DNA of 12,043 bases, taken from NCBI GenBank assembly GCA_021792015.1, contig JAJYVM010000076.1, forward strand, positions 1 to 12,043, read 5' to 3'. Of the stretch, positions 1-7,018 are shown one piece after another. The position numbers were made by a program, and so were the translations under genes. Below the pieces are notes generated by a model. The model ran no database searches and was not told the origin of the DNA. It was given only the letters and a program-made list of their open reading frames with translations. This DNA is from Bacillota bacterium (GTDB lineage Bacteria; Bacillota; Sulfobacillia; RBS10-35; JAJYVM01). Numbering within the stretch: position 1 is the first letter of the stretch; every line of letters starts with the position of its first letter.

Positions 1-1503
1 ACCCCGGGCCACCCAGCCGACGTCGGCATCGCCGGCGGCCGGATCACCGCCATCGGCCGCCTCGACGGCAGCCGCGCCGCGACTGTGATCGACGCGGCGG
101 GCCGCGCCGTGGCGCCCGGCTTCATCGACGTCCACGTCCACTCCGAGGTGGCGCTGCTCGGCGGACCGCACCGGTACGGCGGCGTCCTGCAGGGCGTGAC
201 GACCCACCTGACGGCCCCGGACGGCTTCGGCTGGGCGCCGCTGCCGCACCAGCAGGCCGTTGAGCTGTGGGAGGCCACCGAGTTCGCGTACGGCAAGGCG
301 GACCTGGCGCTCGACTGGCCGAGCCCCGAGGCCTTCCTCGACATCTTTCGCGGCAACACGCCCGCCAATGTGGTGCCGCAGGTGCCGCACTGCGCCGTCC
401 GCCTGGCGGCCATGGGCTGGGAGGCGCGCACCGCGCGCCCCGAGGAGCTGGATGCCATGCGCGCGGGCGTCCGCCGCTGGCTGGAGGCCGGCGCCGTCTG
501 CCTCTGCCTGGGCCTGGAGTACCAGCCGAGCGCCTACGCCGACACGCACGAGCTGATCGAGCTCAGCAAGGTGGCGCGAGAATACGACGCCATCTATGCC
601 GCCCATATCCGCATCCGCGAGACGAGCGTCGCGCGCGCGTGGCGCGAGACGATGGAGATCGGCCGCCAGGCGGGCATCCCCGTCCACATCTCGCACACGG
701 CCGTGAACGACGTGACGGAGCCGCTGCTGGAGGAGGCCGCGCGCACGTGCGACCTCAGCTTCGAGTCGTACATGTACCCGGCCAGCTGCACGCACCTCGT
801 GATGATGCTGCCGAACTGGGCGCAGGGCGGCGGGCCCGCCGGGATTCGGCGTCGCTTGCGCGACTCCGAGACCCGCAAGCAGATGGCGGACGCCCTGGAG
901 CAGCGGGTGCGCGAGGGGGCCGAGCGCGGTGCGCGGGCGGTGTTCGCCGCCAACCAGACGGGAAGGTACATCGGCCTGAGCGTGCCGGAGGCTGCGGCGG
1001 CGGCGGGGCTGCCGCTGGGGGAGTTCGCCCTGCGCACGCTGGAGGAGGAGTCCCCGTACGCCCTGATGGTCTACCACCAGGGCGGGACGGCGGAGGACCA
1101 CGCCGCGCTGGTGCGGAGGACCTTCCGCCACGGGCGGATGATGGTCGCCAGCGACGGGATCTACCACGGACAGCTGCCCCATCCGCGCGGGTACGGCTGC
1201 TTCGCGCGGGCCCTGCGCCTCGGGGTGCGGGAGCTCGGCGCCGTCTCCCTGGAGGAGGCGGTGCACAAGATGACCGCCGTGCCGGCCGAGCGGTTCCGGG
1301 TGCCCGAGCGCGGGCTGCTGAAAGAGGGCTACGCGGCGGACGTGGTGGTGTTCGACCCGGCGACGGTGGCGGACCGCGCCACGTTCGAGCAGCCGTACGG
1401 CGAGCCGGTGGGTGTGGAGGCCGTCGTGGTGAACGGCCAGGTCGTGGTGCGCGGGGGCGTGCCGACGGGGGTGCTGCCGGGGCGGGTGGTGCGGCGGCGG
1501 TAG
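1..1503 (+). CDS. N-acyl-D-amino-acid deacylase family amidohydrolase (5' end outside window)
   Basis: The reading frame is open from base 1, so about 500 C-terminal residues are present. Only some 10-20 N-terminal residues are probably missing, because the family's opening pattern (ADVGIAGGRITAIG, then PGFIDVHVHSE) is visible. Other family marks are the HxH metal motif (HVH), the block CLGLEYQPSAYADTHEL, AAHIR, HISH, the aspartate motif ASDG with HPRGYG, and the C-terminal sheet GYAADVVVFDP with VVVNGQ. The family is zinc-dependent and cytoplasmic and removes N-acyl groups from D-amino acids. The classical metal-bridging cysteine (NCGFS) is replaced here by an aspartate (APDGFG), as I recall for a subset of actinobacterial-type members. 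GTG at 85 is not the true start, since homology continues upstream of it. The acyl-amino-acid substrate cannot be read from the sequence, and other D-aminoacylase/dihydroorotase-like amidohydrolases remain possible. Confidence 0.88.
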   Translation, partial: TPGHPADVGIAGGRITAIGRLDGSRAATVIDAAGRAVAPGFIDVHVHSEVALLGGPHRYGGVLQGVTTHLTAPDGFGWAPLPHQQAVELWEATEFAYGKADLALDWPSPEAFLDIFRGNTPANVVPQVPHCAVRLAAMGWEARTARPEELDAMRAGVRRWLEAGAVCLCLGLEYQPSAYADTHELIELSKVAREYDAIYAAHIRIRETSVARAWRETMEIGRQAGIPVHISHTAVNDVTEPLLEEAARTCDLSFESYMYPASCTHLVMMLPNWAQGGGPAGIRRRLRDSETRKQMADALEQRVREGAERGARAVFAANQTGRYIGLSVPEAAAAAGLPLGEFALRTLEEESPYALMVYHQGGTAEDHAALVRRTFRHGRMMVASDGIYHGQLPHPRGYGCFARALRLGVRELGAVSLEEAVHKMTAVPAERFRVPERGLLKEGYAADVVVFDPATVADRATFEQPYGEPVGVEAVVVNGQVVVRGGVPTGVLPGRVVRRR

Positions 1504-1509
1504 GCGGGC

Positions 1510-1535
1510 GCGGCGCAGTCCTGCCGCCGACTTTT
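1510..1535 (+). terminator. Weak intrinsic terminator candidate after the deacylase
   Basis: Seven bases after the deacylase stop, GCGGC (1510-1514) can pair with GCCGC (1523-1527) around an 8-nt loop, followed by a short TTTT run at 1532-1535. The stem is only 5 bp and the T-run is short, so this is a weak candidate. It fits the change of gene before the nuclease. Confidence 0.25.
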
Positions 1536-1568
1536 CGGTCGCACCCTGAAGGAATCCTCATCCTCGTA

Positions 1569-1584
1569 TCGAACAGGTGTTCTA
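1569..1584 (+). promoter_or_regulatory. LexA (SOS) box upstream of the Rpn nuclease gene
   Basis: The sequence TCGAACAGGTGTTCTA contains GAAC-N4-GTTC with symmetric arms GAACA/TGTTC. It differs at one position from the palindrome TCGAACANNTGTTCGA, the LexA target known in Actinobacteria, and it fits the Firmicute form GAACNNNNGTTC. It ends 3 bp before the Shine-Dalgarno GAGGTGG (1588-1594) of the nuclease gene. That location suits a repressor covering the promoter or the transcription start. I found no second GAAC-N4-GTTC in the window. That LexA binds here is inference. Confidence 0.7.
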
Positions 1585-1602
1585 TGCGAGGTGGTCGTCC
1601 GC

Positions 1603-2520
1603 ATGCCGAGCGACGTCGCGCCGCAAGCCCACGACATCGTCCTGAAGCACCTGAGCCAGCTGTTCGTCGGCCGCACCCTTGAGCCGTTGGGGCTGGACAC
1701 GCCGGTGGTCTCCGCGGCGGTCCCGACGGAACTGCCGGAAGTGTCGGTGCGCGCACACACGGTTGACTACCTGTTTGAGCTGGCCGACGGCACCATGCTC
1801 CACTTGGAGTTCCAGAGCGGGCGCCATGCTGCCGAGCTCATACGGTTCCTCGTGTATGACGCCTTGGTATTTCAACGCCACCGGCGGCAGGTCCGGACGG
1901 CCGTCGTCTATACTGGCCGTGTGAGGCGGGCCGACGACCGCGTGGCCGCCGGCAGCCTCCAGTACCAGGTCGAGAACGTGTATCTCGGCGCGATGGATGG
2001 CGACGCCGCGTTGGCTGACCTGGAGCGGCGACGGCGGGAGGGCGCTCTCTGGCGCGAGGATGCGTTGGCGATCGCCCTGACCGTCCTGAAGCGCTTTACG
2101 GGCCGGACCCGATTGGAGGCGGTCGGCGCCGCGATGCACATGGCCGCGGCCCTGCCCGACGAGCAATCGCGCACGGAGTGTCAGGCGTCGGTCCTGGGCT
2201 TGGCGCAGCAGTATCTCTCGCAGTCGCAATTCGGGGCGCTGGCGGGGGTGGGGGACGTGTCGAAAGCGCTTGATCGAATGATCGAAGAGGGTTGGATCAG
2301 GGGCCGCGCGGAGGGCAAGGCGGAGGGCAAGGCGGAGGGTAAGGCGGAGGGCAAGGCGGAGGCGGTGCTCCTAGCCCTGCGGGAGCGCTTCGACAATGTC
2401 CCGGCGCCGCTGGTCGCTCGTGTGAGCCGACAGCGGGACGGTGACGTACTGGAGCGCTGGTTGGCGCTGGCCATCAAGGCGCCGTCGCTGCAGGCCTTCG
2501 AGCGCGGTCTGGATGGGTAG
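1603..2520 (+). CDS. Rpn/YhgA-like PD-(D/E)XK nuclease (recombination-promoting nuclease / putative transposase family)
   Basis: This 305-residue protein belongs to the Rpn (COG5464) group. The nuclease core has the pattern DYLFELADGTMLHLEFQS: Asp55, then Glu69-x-Gln71, the E-x-Q form typical of this group, followed by a helix with FLVYDALVF. Family members are Mg-dependent DNA endonucleases that promote RecA-independent recombination. The C-terminal half has a run of EGKA repeats (about residues 237-253) and a DUF4351-like tail (ALRERF...RWLALAIKAPSLQAFERGL). I chose ATG 1603 because GAGGTGG (1588-1594) lies 8 nt upstream; GTG 1591 overlaps that site and would add only four residues. A LexA box precedes the gene, suggesting damage induction. 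A degenerate copy of the tail follows directly. The family fit is strong; the exact activity of this member is not known. Confidence 0.85.
   Translation: MPSDVAPQAHDIVLKHLSQLFVGRTLEPLGLDTPVVSAAVPTELPEVSVRAHTVDYLFELADGTMLHLEFQSGRHAAELIRFLVYDALVFQRHRRQVRTAVVYTGRVRRADDRVAAGSLQYQVENVYLGAMDGDAALADLERRRREGALWREDALAIALTVLKRFTGRTRLEAVGAAMHMAAALPDEQSRTECQASVLGLAQQYLSQSQFGALAGVGDVSKALDRMIEEGWIRGRAEGKAEGKAEGKAEGKAEAVLLALRERFDNVPAPLVARVSRQRDGDVLERWLALAIKAPSLQAFERGLDG
2311..2358 (+). repeat. Four tandem 12-bp units encoding EGKA
   Basis: Four copies of GAGGGCAAGGCG stand head to tail inside the nuclease gene; the third has one C-to-T change. Each unit encodes Glu-Gly-Lys-Ala, so the copy number can change without a frameshift. 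Such charged repeats are common before the C-terminal tail of Rpn-family proteins and probably form a long helix. The near-identity of the units suggests recent expansion by slippage. Confidence 0.9.
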
Positions 2521-2782
2521 CGGGTCGACGACGTGCGCAACGCACTTGGTCGGCTGATCGAAGAGGGCTGGAGAATCGGCTGGGCCGAGGGCCGGGCCGA
2601 GGGCCGGGCCCTCGGGCTGGGCGGAGTCGTTGTTCCTGACGCTGCGGCAGCGCTTTGGTGAGGTCCCCGCTGCGCTGGCCGATCGGATTGGCGCACAGCA
2701 GGATGCCGCCGTGCTCGACCGCTGGCTGGCCTTGGCCATCAGGGCGCCGTCGCTTCAAGCCTTCGCGCGCGGCCTGGAGCAG
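2521..2782 (+). pseudogene. Decayed second copy of the Rpn nuclease C-terminal region
   Basis: Directly after the nuclease stop, the same frame reads RVDDVRNALGRLIEEGW and then two EGRA units. This matches GVGDVSKALDRMIEEGW and the EGKA repeats of the intact gene. The frame then breaks near 2605-2625, and the homology continues one frame over from about 2621 with LFLTLRQRFGEVPAALADRIG...DRWLALAIRAPSLQAFARGLEQ, ending near 2782. That matches LALRERFDNVPAPLVARVS...ERWLALAIKAPSLQAFERGL. No nuclease core or plausible start remains. It is most likely the tail of a former tandem paralogue whose front was deleted. A read-through or frameshifted extension of the intact protein is less likely. The open frame from 2630 runs on to 2836 into the end of the convergent hydrolase gene, but the homology stops before that. 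Confidence 0.75.
2597..2615. repeat. Perfect 8-bp inverted repeat at the frameshift of the nuclease-tail remnant
   Basis: CCGAGGGC (2597-2604) and GCCCTCGG (2608-2615) are exact inverted repeats around a 3-nt loop. They lie in the EGRA repeat remnant, where the reading frame changes. No T-run follows, so a role as a terminator is doubtful. The hairpin may have favoured the slippage that broke the frame. Confidence 0.6.
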
Positions 2783-2807
2783 TGGCCAACGCGGGGGAAG
2801 GGGGGCC

Positions 2808-4223
2808 CTACGCGCTCACCTTCCCCCGCCCGATGATGCGGAAGCCCATGGTGAGCGCGGAGACCTCGCCCGCGCCATCGCGCAGGAAGCCGATGCGCGA
2901 CTCCTGCCCCCGCATCCTCACCGCGAACCAGTCCTCGCCCACGCAGCGCGCCGGGAAGCGCTCGCCCTCCTGGCACAGCACCAACCCCGCGCGGTCGGCC
3001 AGGACCGTCACGGTGGCGCCCTCGCCGGACACGTAGTCGCCCGTGTAGGCGAGCAGCCGCTCCGCCCCGCAGGGGTGGTCGCCGAACGCCTCACGCGGCG
3101 TGGCGACCGGCAGCTCGAGGGCCATGTTCACGGCGCCAAGCGTCAGGCGCGCGCCGGGCGTCGGGGTGACGTTGCTCAGCGCGACGCAGCTCAGCCCCGC
3201 CTCCGGGACCACGGTGAGGTAGGCGCTCGCGCCCTTGATGTTCCCGCCGTGCTCGACGAGCTTTTTGCCGTGATAGTCCGGGGTGATCATCAGCCCGTAG
3301 CCGTACGCCATCACCGGGCTGTTGGCGGCCGCGTGGGGCGCCGTCATCGCGCGCACGCTCTCCTCCGCCAGGATGCGCGTGCCGTCCACCACGCCGCCGG
3401 TCCGGTAGATCTCGGCGTACCGCAGCATGTCGCGGGCCGAGGACTTCAGAAAGCCCGCGGCGGACATGGCCCCCGTGGCCCACCAGGCGGGCGACCGCCT
3501 GACGACGTGCCGCCCGCCCTCCCGCTTCTCCGTGTAGAGCGTGGCGACGTCGTCCCAGCCGCCCAGCGTCTCCACGGAGAAGGTGCTGCGGGTCATGCCC
3601 GCGGGCCCGAGGATGTGCCGCTCCACGTACGCCTCGTACGGTTCGCCGCTGGCGCGCGCCACGACCGCCCCGAGCAGCGCCCAGCTGTCGTTGCTGTAGC
3701 TGAACTTCTCGCCGGGCGGCCCCAGCAGTTCAAACGGGGTCTCGGCGACGAAGGCCATGAGCTCCTCGACCGTCTCGACCGCCTTGGCCGCCTCGAGCTT
3801 CTTCCGCAGCTCGCCATCCTCCAGGTCGGGGTCCGCAAGCAGGCTGGCTCGCATGGCGACCCGCAGCGTGGGGAGGGGCGGCAGCCCGGCCGTGTGCGTG
3901 AGCAGGTGATGGAGCGTGGTGGCCTCCGCCATCGCCGCGTCCGGCGTCCGGTACTCGGGCAGCCACCTGCGCACGGGGTCGTGGACGGAGAGCCTGCCCT
4001 GCTCCTGCAGCTGCATGATGGCCACGGCGGTGAAGGACTTGGTGATCGAACCCACGCCGTAGACCGTGTCGGGGGTGACCGGCAGCCGCTCCTCGGCGTC
4101 GCGCAGTCCGTACGCGTGGTGATGGACCATGCGGCCATCCCGCGCGAAGCCGACGGACGCGCCCGGCGTGCGGTGCTCCTTCAGCGTGTCGACGAGAAAG
4201 CCCTGATAATCGTCCCAGTTCAT
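2808..4223 (-). CDS. Serine beta-lactamase-fold hydrolase (class C / D-Ala-D-Ala carboxypeptidase / esterase family)
   Basis: The 471-residue protein carries the three active-site motifs of the class C beta-lactamase/penicillin-binding-protein fold: S59-I-T-K62, Y176-S-N178 and H325-G-G, the last standing where KTG occurs in true beta-lactamases. The HGG form is usual in esterases, D-aminopeptidases and carboxypeptidase-like members. An extra C-terminal domain of about 85 residues (about 385-471, LLAYTGDYVSGEGATVTVL) resembles the beta-barrel tail (DUF3471-like) of such proteins. There is no signal peptide, so it is probably cytoplasmic. ATG 4223 is the first usable start after an in-frame stop. 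No good Shine-Dalgarno lies before it: the nearest AGGAG is about 30 nt away. The gene is divergent from the nitrilase. The substrate is unknown, and resistance should not be assumed. Confidence 0.85.
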   Translation of the reverse strand: MNWDDYQGFLVDTLKEHRTPGASVGFARDGRMVHHHAYGLRDAEERLPVTPDTVYGVGSITKSFTAVAIMQLQEQGRLSVHDPVRRWLPEYRTPDAAMAEATTLHHLLTHTAGLPPLPTLRVAMRASLLADPDLEDGELRKKLEAAKAVETVEELMAFVAETPFELLGPPGEKFSYSNDSWALLGAVVARASGEPYEAYVERHILGPAGMTRSTFSVETLGGWDDVATLYTEKREGGRHVVRRSPAWWATGAMSAAGFLKSSARDMLRYAEIYRTGGVVDGTRILAEESVRAMTAPHAAANSPVMAYGYGLMITPDYHGKKLVEHGGNIKGASAYLTVVPEAGLSCVALSNVTPTPGARLTLGAVNMALELPVATPREAFGDHPCGAERLLAYTGDYVSGEGATVTVLADRAGLVLCQEGERFPARCVGEDWFAVRMRGQESRIGFLRDGAGEVSALTMGFRIIGRGKVSA

Positions 4224-4286
4224 GCCGCCGGCTTCGCCGCGCGCCCCCGGTCGCTCCTGCTACGATGGCCACGGGAGGGACCCCGC
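4224..4286. promoter_or_regulatory. Divergent intergenic region between hydrolase and nitrilase
   Basis: Only 63 bp separate the two start codons. The nitrilase Shine-Dalgarno GGGAGGG lies at 4273-4279. TACGAT at 4261-4266 is a partial match to a -10 box, but it would give a leader of only a few bases before that site. No clear operator or convincing -35 box is visible. At least one promoter probably lies inside the opposite gene. Confidence 0.3.
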
Positions 4287-5225
4287 TTGCCGCCCGTCGC
4301 CCGCGTGGCTGTGATCCAGGCCTGCCCCGTCCTGATGGACCGCGAGGCCACCATCGCCAAGGTCGCCGCCCTCACGGCCGATGCCGCCGTCCAGGGGGCC
4401 CGGGTGATCCTGTTCCCGGAGGCGTTCGTTCCCGCCTACCCGCGCGGCCTTGGCTTCGGCACGGTGGTGGGCAGCCGCACGGAGGCCGGCCGCCGCGACT
4501 GGGCCCGCTACTGGCGCAACGCCGTCGACGTGCCGAGCCCCGCCACCGACGCCCTGGGCGAGGCCGCGCGCGCGGCGCAGGCCCACCTCGTCGTCGGCGT
4601 GATCGAGCGCGACCTCGGCACCCTCTACTGCACGATCCTGTACTTCGGGCCCGACGGCCGCCTGCTGGGCAAGCACCGCAAGCTGAAGCCCACGGCCGCC
4701 GAGCGGCTGATCTGGGGCGAGGGCGACGGCAGCACCCTGACCGTGGTCGACACCCCGTACGGCCGCCTGGGCGGCCTCATCTGCTGGGAGAACTACATGC
4801 CGCTGGCCCGCACCGCCATGTACACGCAGGGGGTGGACCTCTACGTCGCGCCGACGGCGGACGCCCGGGAGAGCTGGCAGGCCACCATCCGCCATATCGC
4901 CCTGGAGGGCCGCTGCTTCGTGCTGGCCTGCAACCAGTTCGTGACCAAGGACGCCTACCCCAAGGACCTCGCCTGCTACGACGACCTGGCGGCGGCGCCC
5001 GACCCCATCTGCGCCGGCGGCAGCGCCATCGTGGGGCCGCTCGGCGACTATGTGGTGCCGCCCGTCTACGGCCGCGAGGAGATCCTGCTGGCCGACCTCG
5101 ACATGGACCGCGTGGTGGAGAGCCGCTTCGACTTCGACCCCGTCGGCAGCTATGCCCGCCCGGATGTCCTGCGGCTGGTGGTCAACACCGCGGATCAGCG
5201 GAGCGGGCCGCGCAGCCCGTCGTAG
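4287..5225 (+). CDS. Nitrilase (carbon-nitrogen hydrolase superfamily, aliphatic/aryl nitrilase branch)
   Basis: This 312-residue protein has the complete nitrilase triad: Glu45 (FPEAFVPAYPRG), Lys132 (KHRKLKPTAAERLIWGEGDG) and Cys166 (GGLICWENYMPLAR). Glu139 is the extra conserved glutamate of the group. The CWENYMPLAR and ERLIWGEGDG blocks are those of true nitrilases, which turn organic nitriles into carboxylic acid and ammonia, rather than of amidases or Nit-type omega-amidases. Cyanide-degrading relatives share these motifs and cannot be excluded. I chose TTG 4287 because GGGAGGG (4273-4279) is 7 nt upstream and the mature family start (ARVAVIQACPVLMDREATI) follows at once; the in-frame extension upstream is only the antisense of the neighbouring gene. 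The protein is probably cytoplasmic and forms oligomers or spirals, as is known for the family. The gene is convergent with the histidine kinase gene. Confidence 0.9.
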   Translation: MPPVARVAVIQACPVLMDREATIAKVAALTADAAVQGARVILFPEAFVPAYPRGLGFGTVVGSRTEAGRRDWARYWRNAVDVPSPATDALGEAARAAQAHLVVGVIERDLGTLYCTILYFGPDGRLLGKHRKLKPTAAERLIWGEGDGSTLTVVDTPYGRLGGLICWENYMPLARTAMYTQGVDLYVAPTADARESWQATIRHIALEGRCFVLACNQFVTKDAYPKDLACYDDLAAAPDPICAGGSAIVGPLGDYVVPPVYGREEILLADLDMDRVVESRFDFDPVGSYARPDVLRLVVNTADQRSGPRSPS

Positions 5226-5273
5226 ACCGGGGTGCCGGGTCCGCGCCTGCGCACGTCCTCGCGCCATCCCAGC

Positions 5274-6356
5274 TCACTCCGGGGCGGTGCCGACGGGCAG
5301 GCACGGGAGCGTGACGCGGAAGCGGGACCCGGCCCCGGGTGCGCTGCTCACGGACACCTGGCAGCCATGCAGCTCGACGATGCGCTTCACCAGCGCCAGC
5401 CCCAGGCCGCTTCCCCCGGTCGCGCTCGCGCGCGCCCGATCGGCCTTGTAGAAGCGCTCGAAGACGCGAAGCTGGTCGTCCGGCGCGATCCCGATCCCCG
5501 TGTCGGCGACCTCGACCGCGCCGTCCGCTGACAGCCGCACGGTGATCCGACCCCCGGGCGGCGTGAACTTCACCGCGTTGTCGAGCAGGTTGCTCCAGAC
5601 GTGGTCCGTCAGGGCCTCGTCGGCGACCACGTCCGCGGGGGCAAGGTCCGCCTCGAGCTCGATGCCCTTGGCGGCCCACTGCGGCTCCGCCGCCAGGATC
5701 AGCCGCCGCAACTGGCGGTCGAGCCGGTACCCGTGCCGCTGCAGGGACGCCTCGTCCAGGGTCGTCAGCTTCAGCAGGTTGTCGCTGAGGCGTGCCAGTC
5801 GCTCGCTCTCCGTCTCGATGATCGCCAGGTAGCTCGCCCGCTCCTCCGGGCTCAGGTCATCCTCGCGCAGGGCCCGGGCAAAGCCCCGGATCGAGGTCAG
5901 GGGCGACTGGATCTCGTGCGAGACGTTGGCCACGAACTCCTGGCGCAGGCGCTCCATGCCCTCCAGGCCCGCGGCCATGGTGTTGATGGTGTGAACCAGC
6001 TCTGTGTACGGGTGCTGGGCGCCCCTGCGCGGGCTGTCCACGCGCATGCGGGCGTCGGCCCGGGGGCTGTCCACCCGCACGCGGAAGTCGCCCTGGGCGA
6101 TGCGGTCGAGGGCGGCCAGGATCGAGCGCCAGGCGGCCATCTCGCGCGGCTGGCGGATCGCGCCGAAGGTGCCGGCCGGGATGGCGATCAGCCACAGCCC
6201 GCCCATGGCAGTAACCACGGTGCGCACCAGCTCGCCGGGGTGGGCGCCAAATCGGACGAAGAGCCAGCCGCTGATGAAGTAGGCGGCGGTCCAGGCCAGG
6301 GCGCAGATGGCCAGCACGGCGAGCAGGCCGAGGGCGCCGCGGACAACCCGGCTCAC
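5274..6356 (-). CDS. Sensor histidine kinase with minimal sensor loop
   Basis: The 360-residue kinase has two membrane helices (about 10-37 and 47-65) joined by only about ten residues, then a HAMP-like linker (about 68-135). A HisKA domain follows with the phospho-accepting His147 in VSHEIQSPLTSIRGFA, then an ATPase domain with N-box WSNLLDNAVKF (254-264), G1 DTGIGIAPDD, F-box FERFYKAD and G2 GGSGLGLAL. It should phosphorylate the response regulator encoded just upstream. The GTG start overlaps that gene's TGA as GTGA, and GGAGGT (6368-6363) lies 6 nt before it. An 11-residue duplication (GDFRVRVDSPR/ADARMRVDSPR) lengthens the HAMP connector. The near-absent outer loop is typical of kinases that sense within the membrane or through a partner transporter, such as the exporter of this operon. 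The signal is unknown. Confidence 0.93.
   Translation of the reverse strand: MSRVVRGALGLLAVLAICALAWTAAYFISGWLFVRFGAHPGELVRTVVTAMGGLWLIAIPAGTFGAIRQPREMAAWRSILAALDRIAQGDFRVRVDSPRADARMRVDSPRRGAQHPYTELVHTINTMAAGLEGMERLRQEFVANVSHEIQSPLTSIRGFARALREDDLSPEERASYLAIIETESERLARLSDNLLKLTTLDEASLQRHGYRLDRQLRRLILAAEPQWAAKGIELEADLAPADVVADEALTDHVWSNLLDNAVKFTPPGGRITVRLSADGAVEVADTGIGIAPDDQLRVFERFYKADRARASATGGSGLGLALVKRIVELHGCQVSVSSAPGAGSRFRVTLPCLPVGTAPE
6028..6093 (-). repeat. 33-bp tandem duplication in the kinase HAMP connector
   Basis: Bases 6028-6060 and 6061-6093 match at 27 of 33 positions by my alignment, with a 12-base shared core around GGGCTGTCCAC. On the minus strand they encode GDFRVRVDSPR and ADARMRVDSPR, kinase residues about 89-110. 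The unit is a multiple of three, so the frame is kept. The divergence between copies suggests an event that is not recent. Confidence 0.8.
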
Positions 6357-7018
6357 GGCACCACCTCCAGACGGTAGCCGAGGCCGCGCATGGTCCGGAT
6401 GCGAAACCCCGACCTGGCTTCCGGAAACCGGTCGCGCAGGCGCTTCACGTGGACATCCACGGTGCGGTCGCCGCCCGGGTAATCGTAGCCCCAGATGCGC
6501 TCGAGCAGCTGCTCGCGGGTGAGCGTGCGGCCCTGTCCCTCTGCCAGCTCGTAAAGCAGCTCAAACTCCTTCTTCGGCAGGACGAGGTCATGGCCCGCGC
6601 ACGCGACGGCGTGCGCGGCACGATCGAGGCGGATGGCGCCCACCTCCACCACCTGCGCGGAAGCGATCCGGTAGCGCCGCAGCAGCGCCCGGATGCGGGC
6701 GATCAGCTCCTCCGGGTCGAACGGCTTGACCAGGTAGTCGTCGGCCCCGAGCGCCAGGCCGCGGACCTTGTCCACCGTCGCGCCGCGCGCCGTCAGCATC
6801 AGGATGGGCAGGTCGCCGCGCGCGCGGAGCTCCCTGCAGACCTGCCATCCATCCGTGCCGGGCAGCATCAGGTCCAGGACGGCCAGATCGGCGGGCTCCG
6901 CGGCCAACGCCGCGTCCCCGTCGGCGGCCTCCAGCACATCCCACCCCTGCCGGGCCAGGTAGTGGCGGGCGAGCTGGCGGATGTGCGGGTCGTCGTCCAC
7001 CACCAGGATGCGGGTCAT
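6353..7018 (-). CDS. OmpR/PhoB-family response regulator
   Basis: The 221-residue protein has a receiver domain (1-115) with the acidic pocket VVDDD, phosphorylation site Asp49 (AVLDLMLPGTDGW), Thr76 (LMLTAR) and Lys98 (YLVKPF). It ends in an OmpR-type winged helix (about 122-221; LPKKEFELLYELAEGQGRTLTREQLLERIWG, DRTVDVHVKRLRDRF, IRTMRGLGYRLE). It binds DNA, normally as a dimer on direct repeats. ATG 7018 overlaps the permease TGA as ATGA, and there is no clear Shine-Dalgarno, so translation probably depends on the upstream gene. The kinase gene follows with another 4-bp overlap. The likely target is its own operon, through the 11-bp direct repeat at 8789-8810 (inference). The open frame runs upstream to 7780, but that part is antisense-like shadow of the permease. 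Confidence 0.94.
   Translation of the reverse strand: MTRILVVDDDPHIRQLARHYLARQGWDVLEAADGDAALAAEPADLAVLDLMLPGTDGWQVCRELRARGDLPILMLTARGATVDKVRGLALGADDYLVKPFDPEELIARIRALLRRYRIASAQVVEVGAIRLDRAAHAVACAGHDLVLPKKEFELLYELAEGQGRTLTREQLLERIWGYDYPGGDRTVDVHVKRLRDRFPEARSGFRIRTMRGLGYRLEVVP

Noticed and set aside
267..1682. Second large + strand frame over the deacylase
   Set aside because: It is glycine/arginine/alanine-rich shadow coding of a high-GC gene; the deacylase frame carries all catalytic motifs.
2311..2358. Possible CRISPR-like or regulatory repeat
   Set aside because: The units are 12 bp, have no spacers, keep the reading frame and encode EGKA.
2655..4286. Long open frame that would extend the nitrilase to over 850 residues
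   Set aside because: It is antisense to the complete beta-lactamase-fold gene, is arginine/proline-rich without family motifs, and the nitrilase has its own TTG start with a good Shine-Dalgarno.
5226..5273. Bidirectional terminator between nitrilase and kinase genes
   Set aside because: The 48-bp gap has no stable stem-loop with a T-run on either strand.
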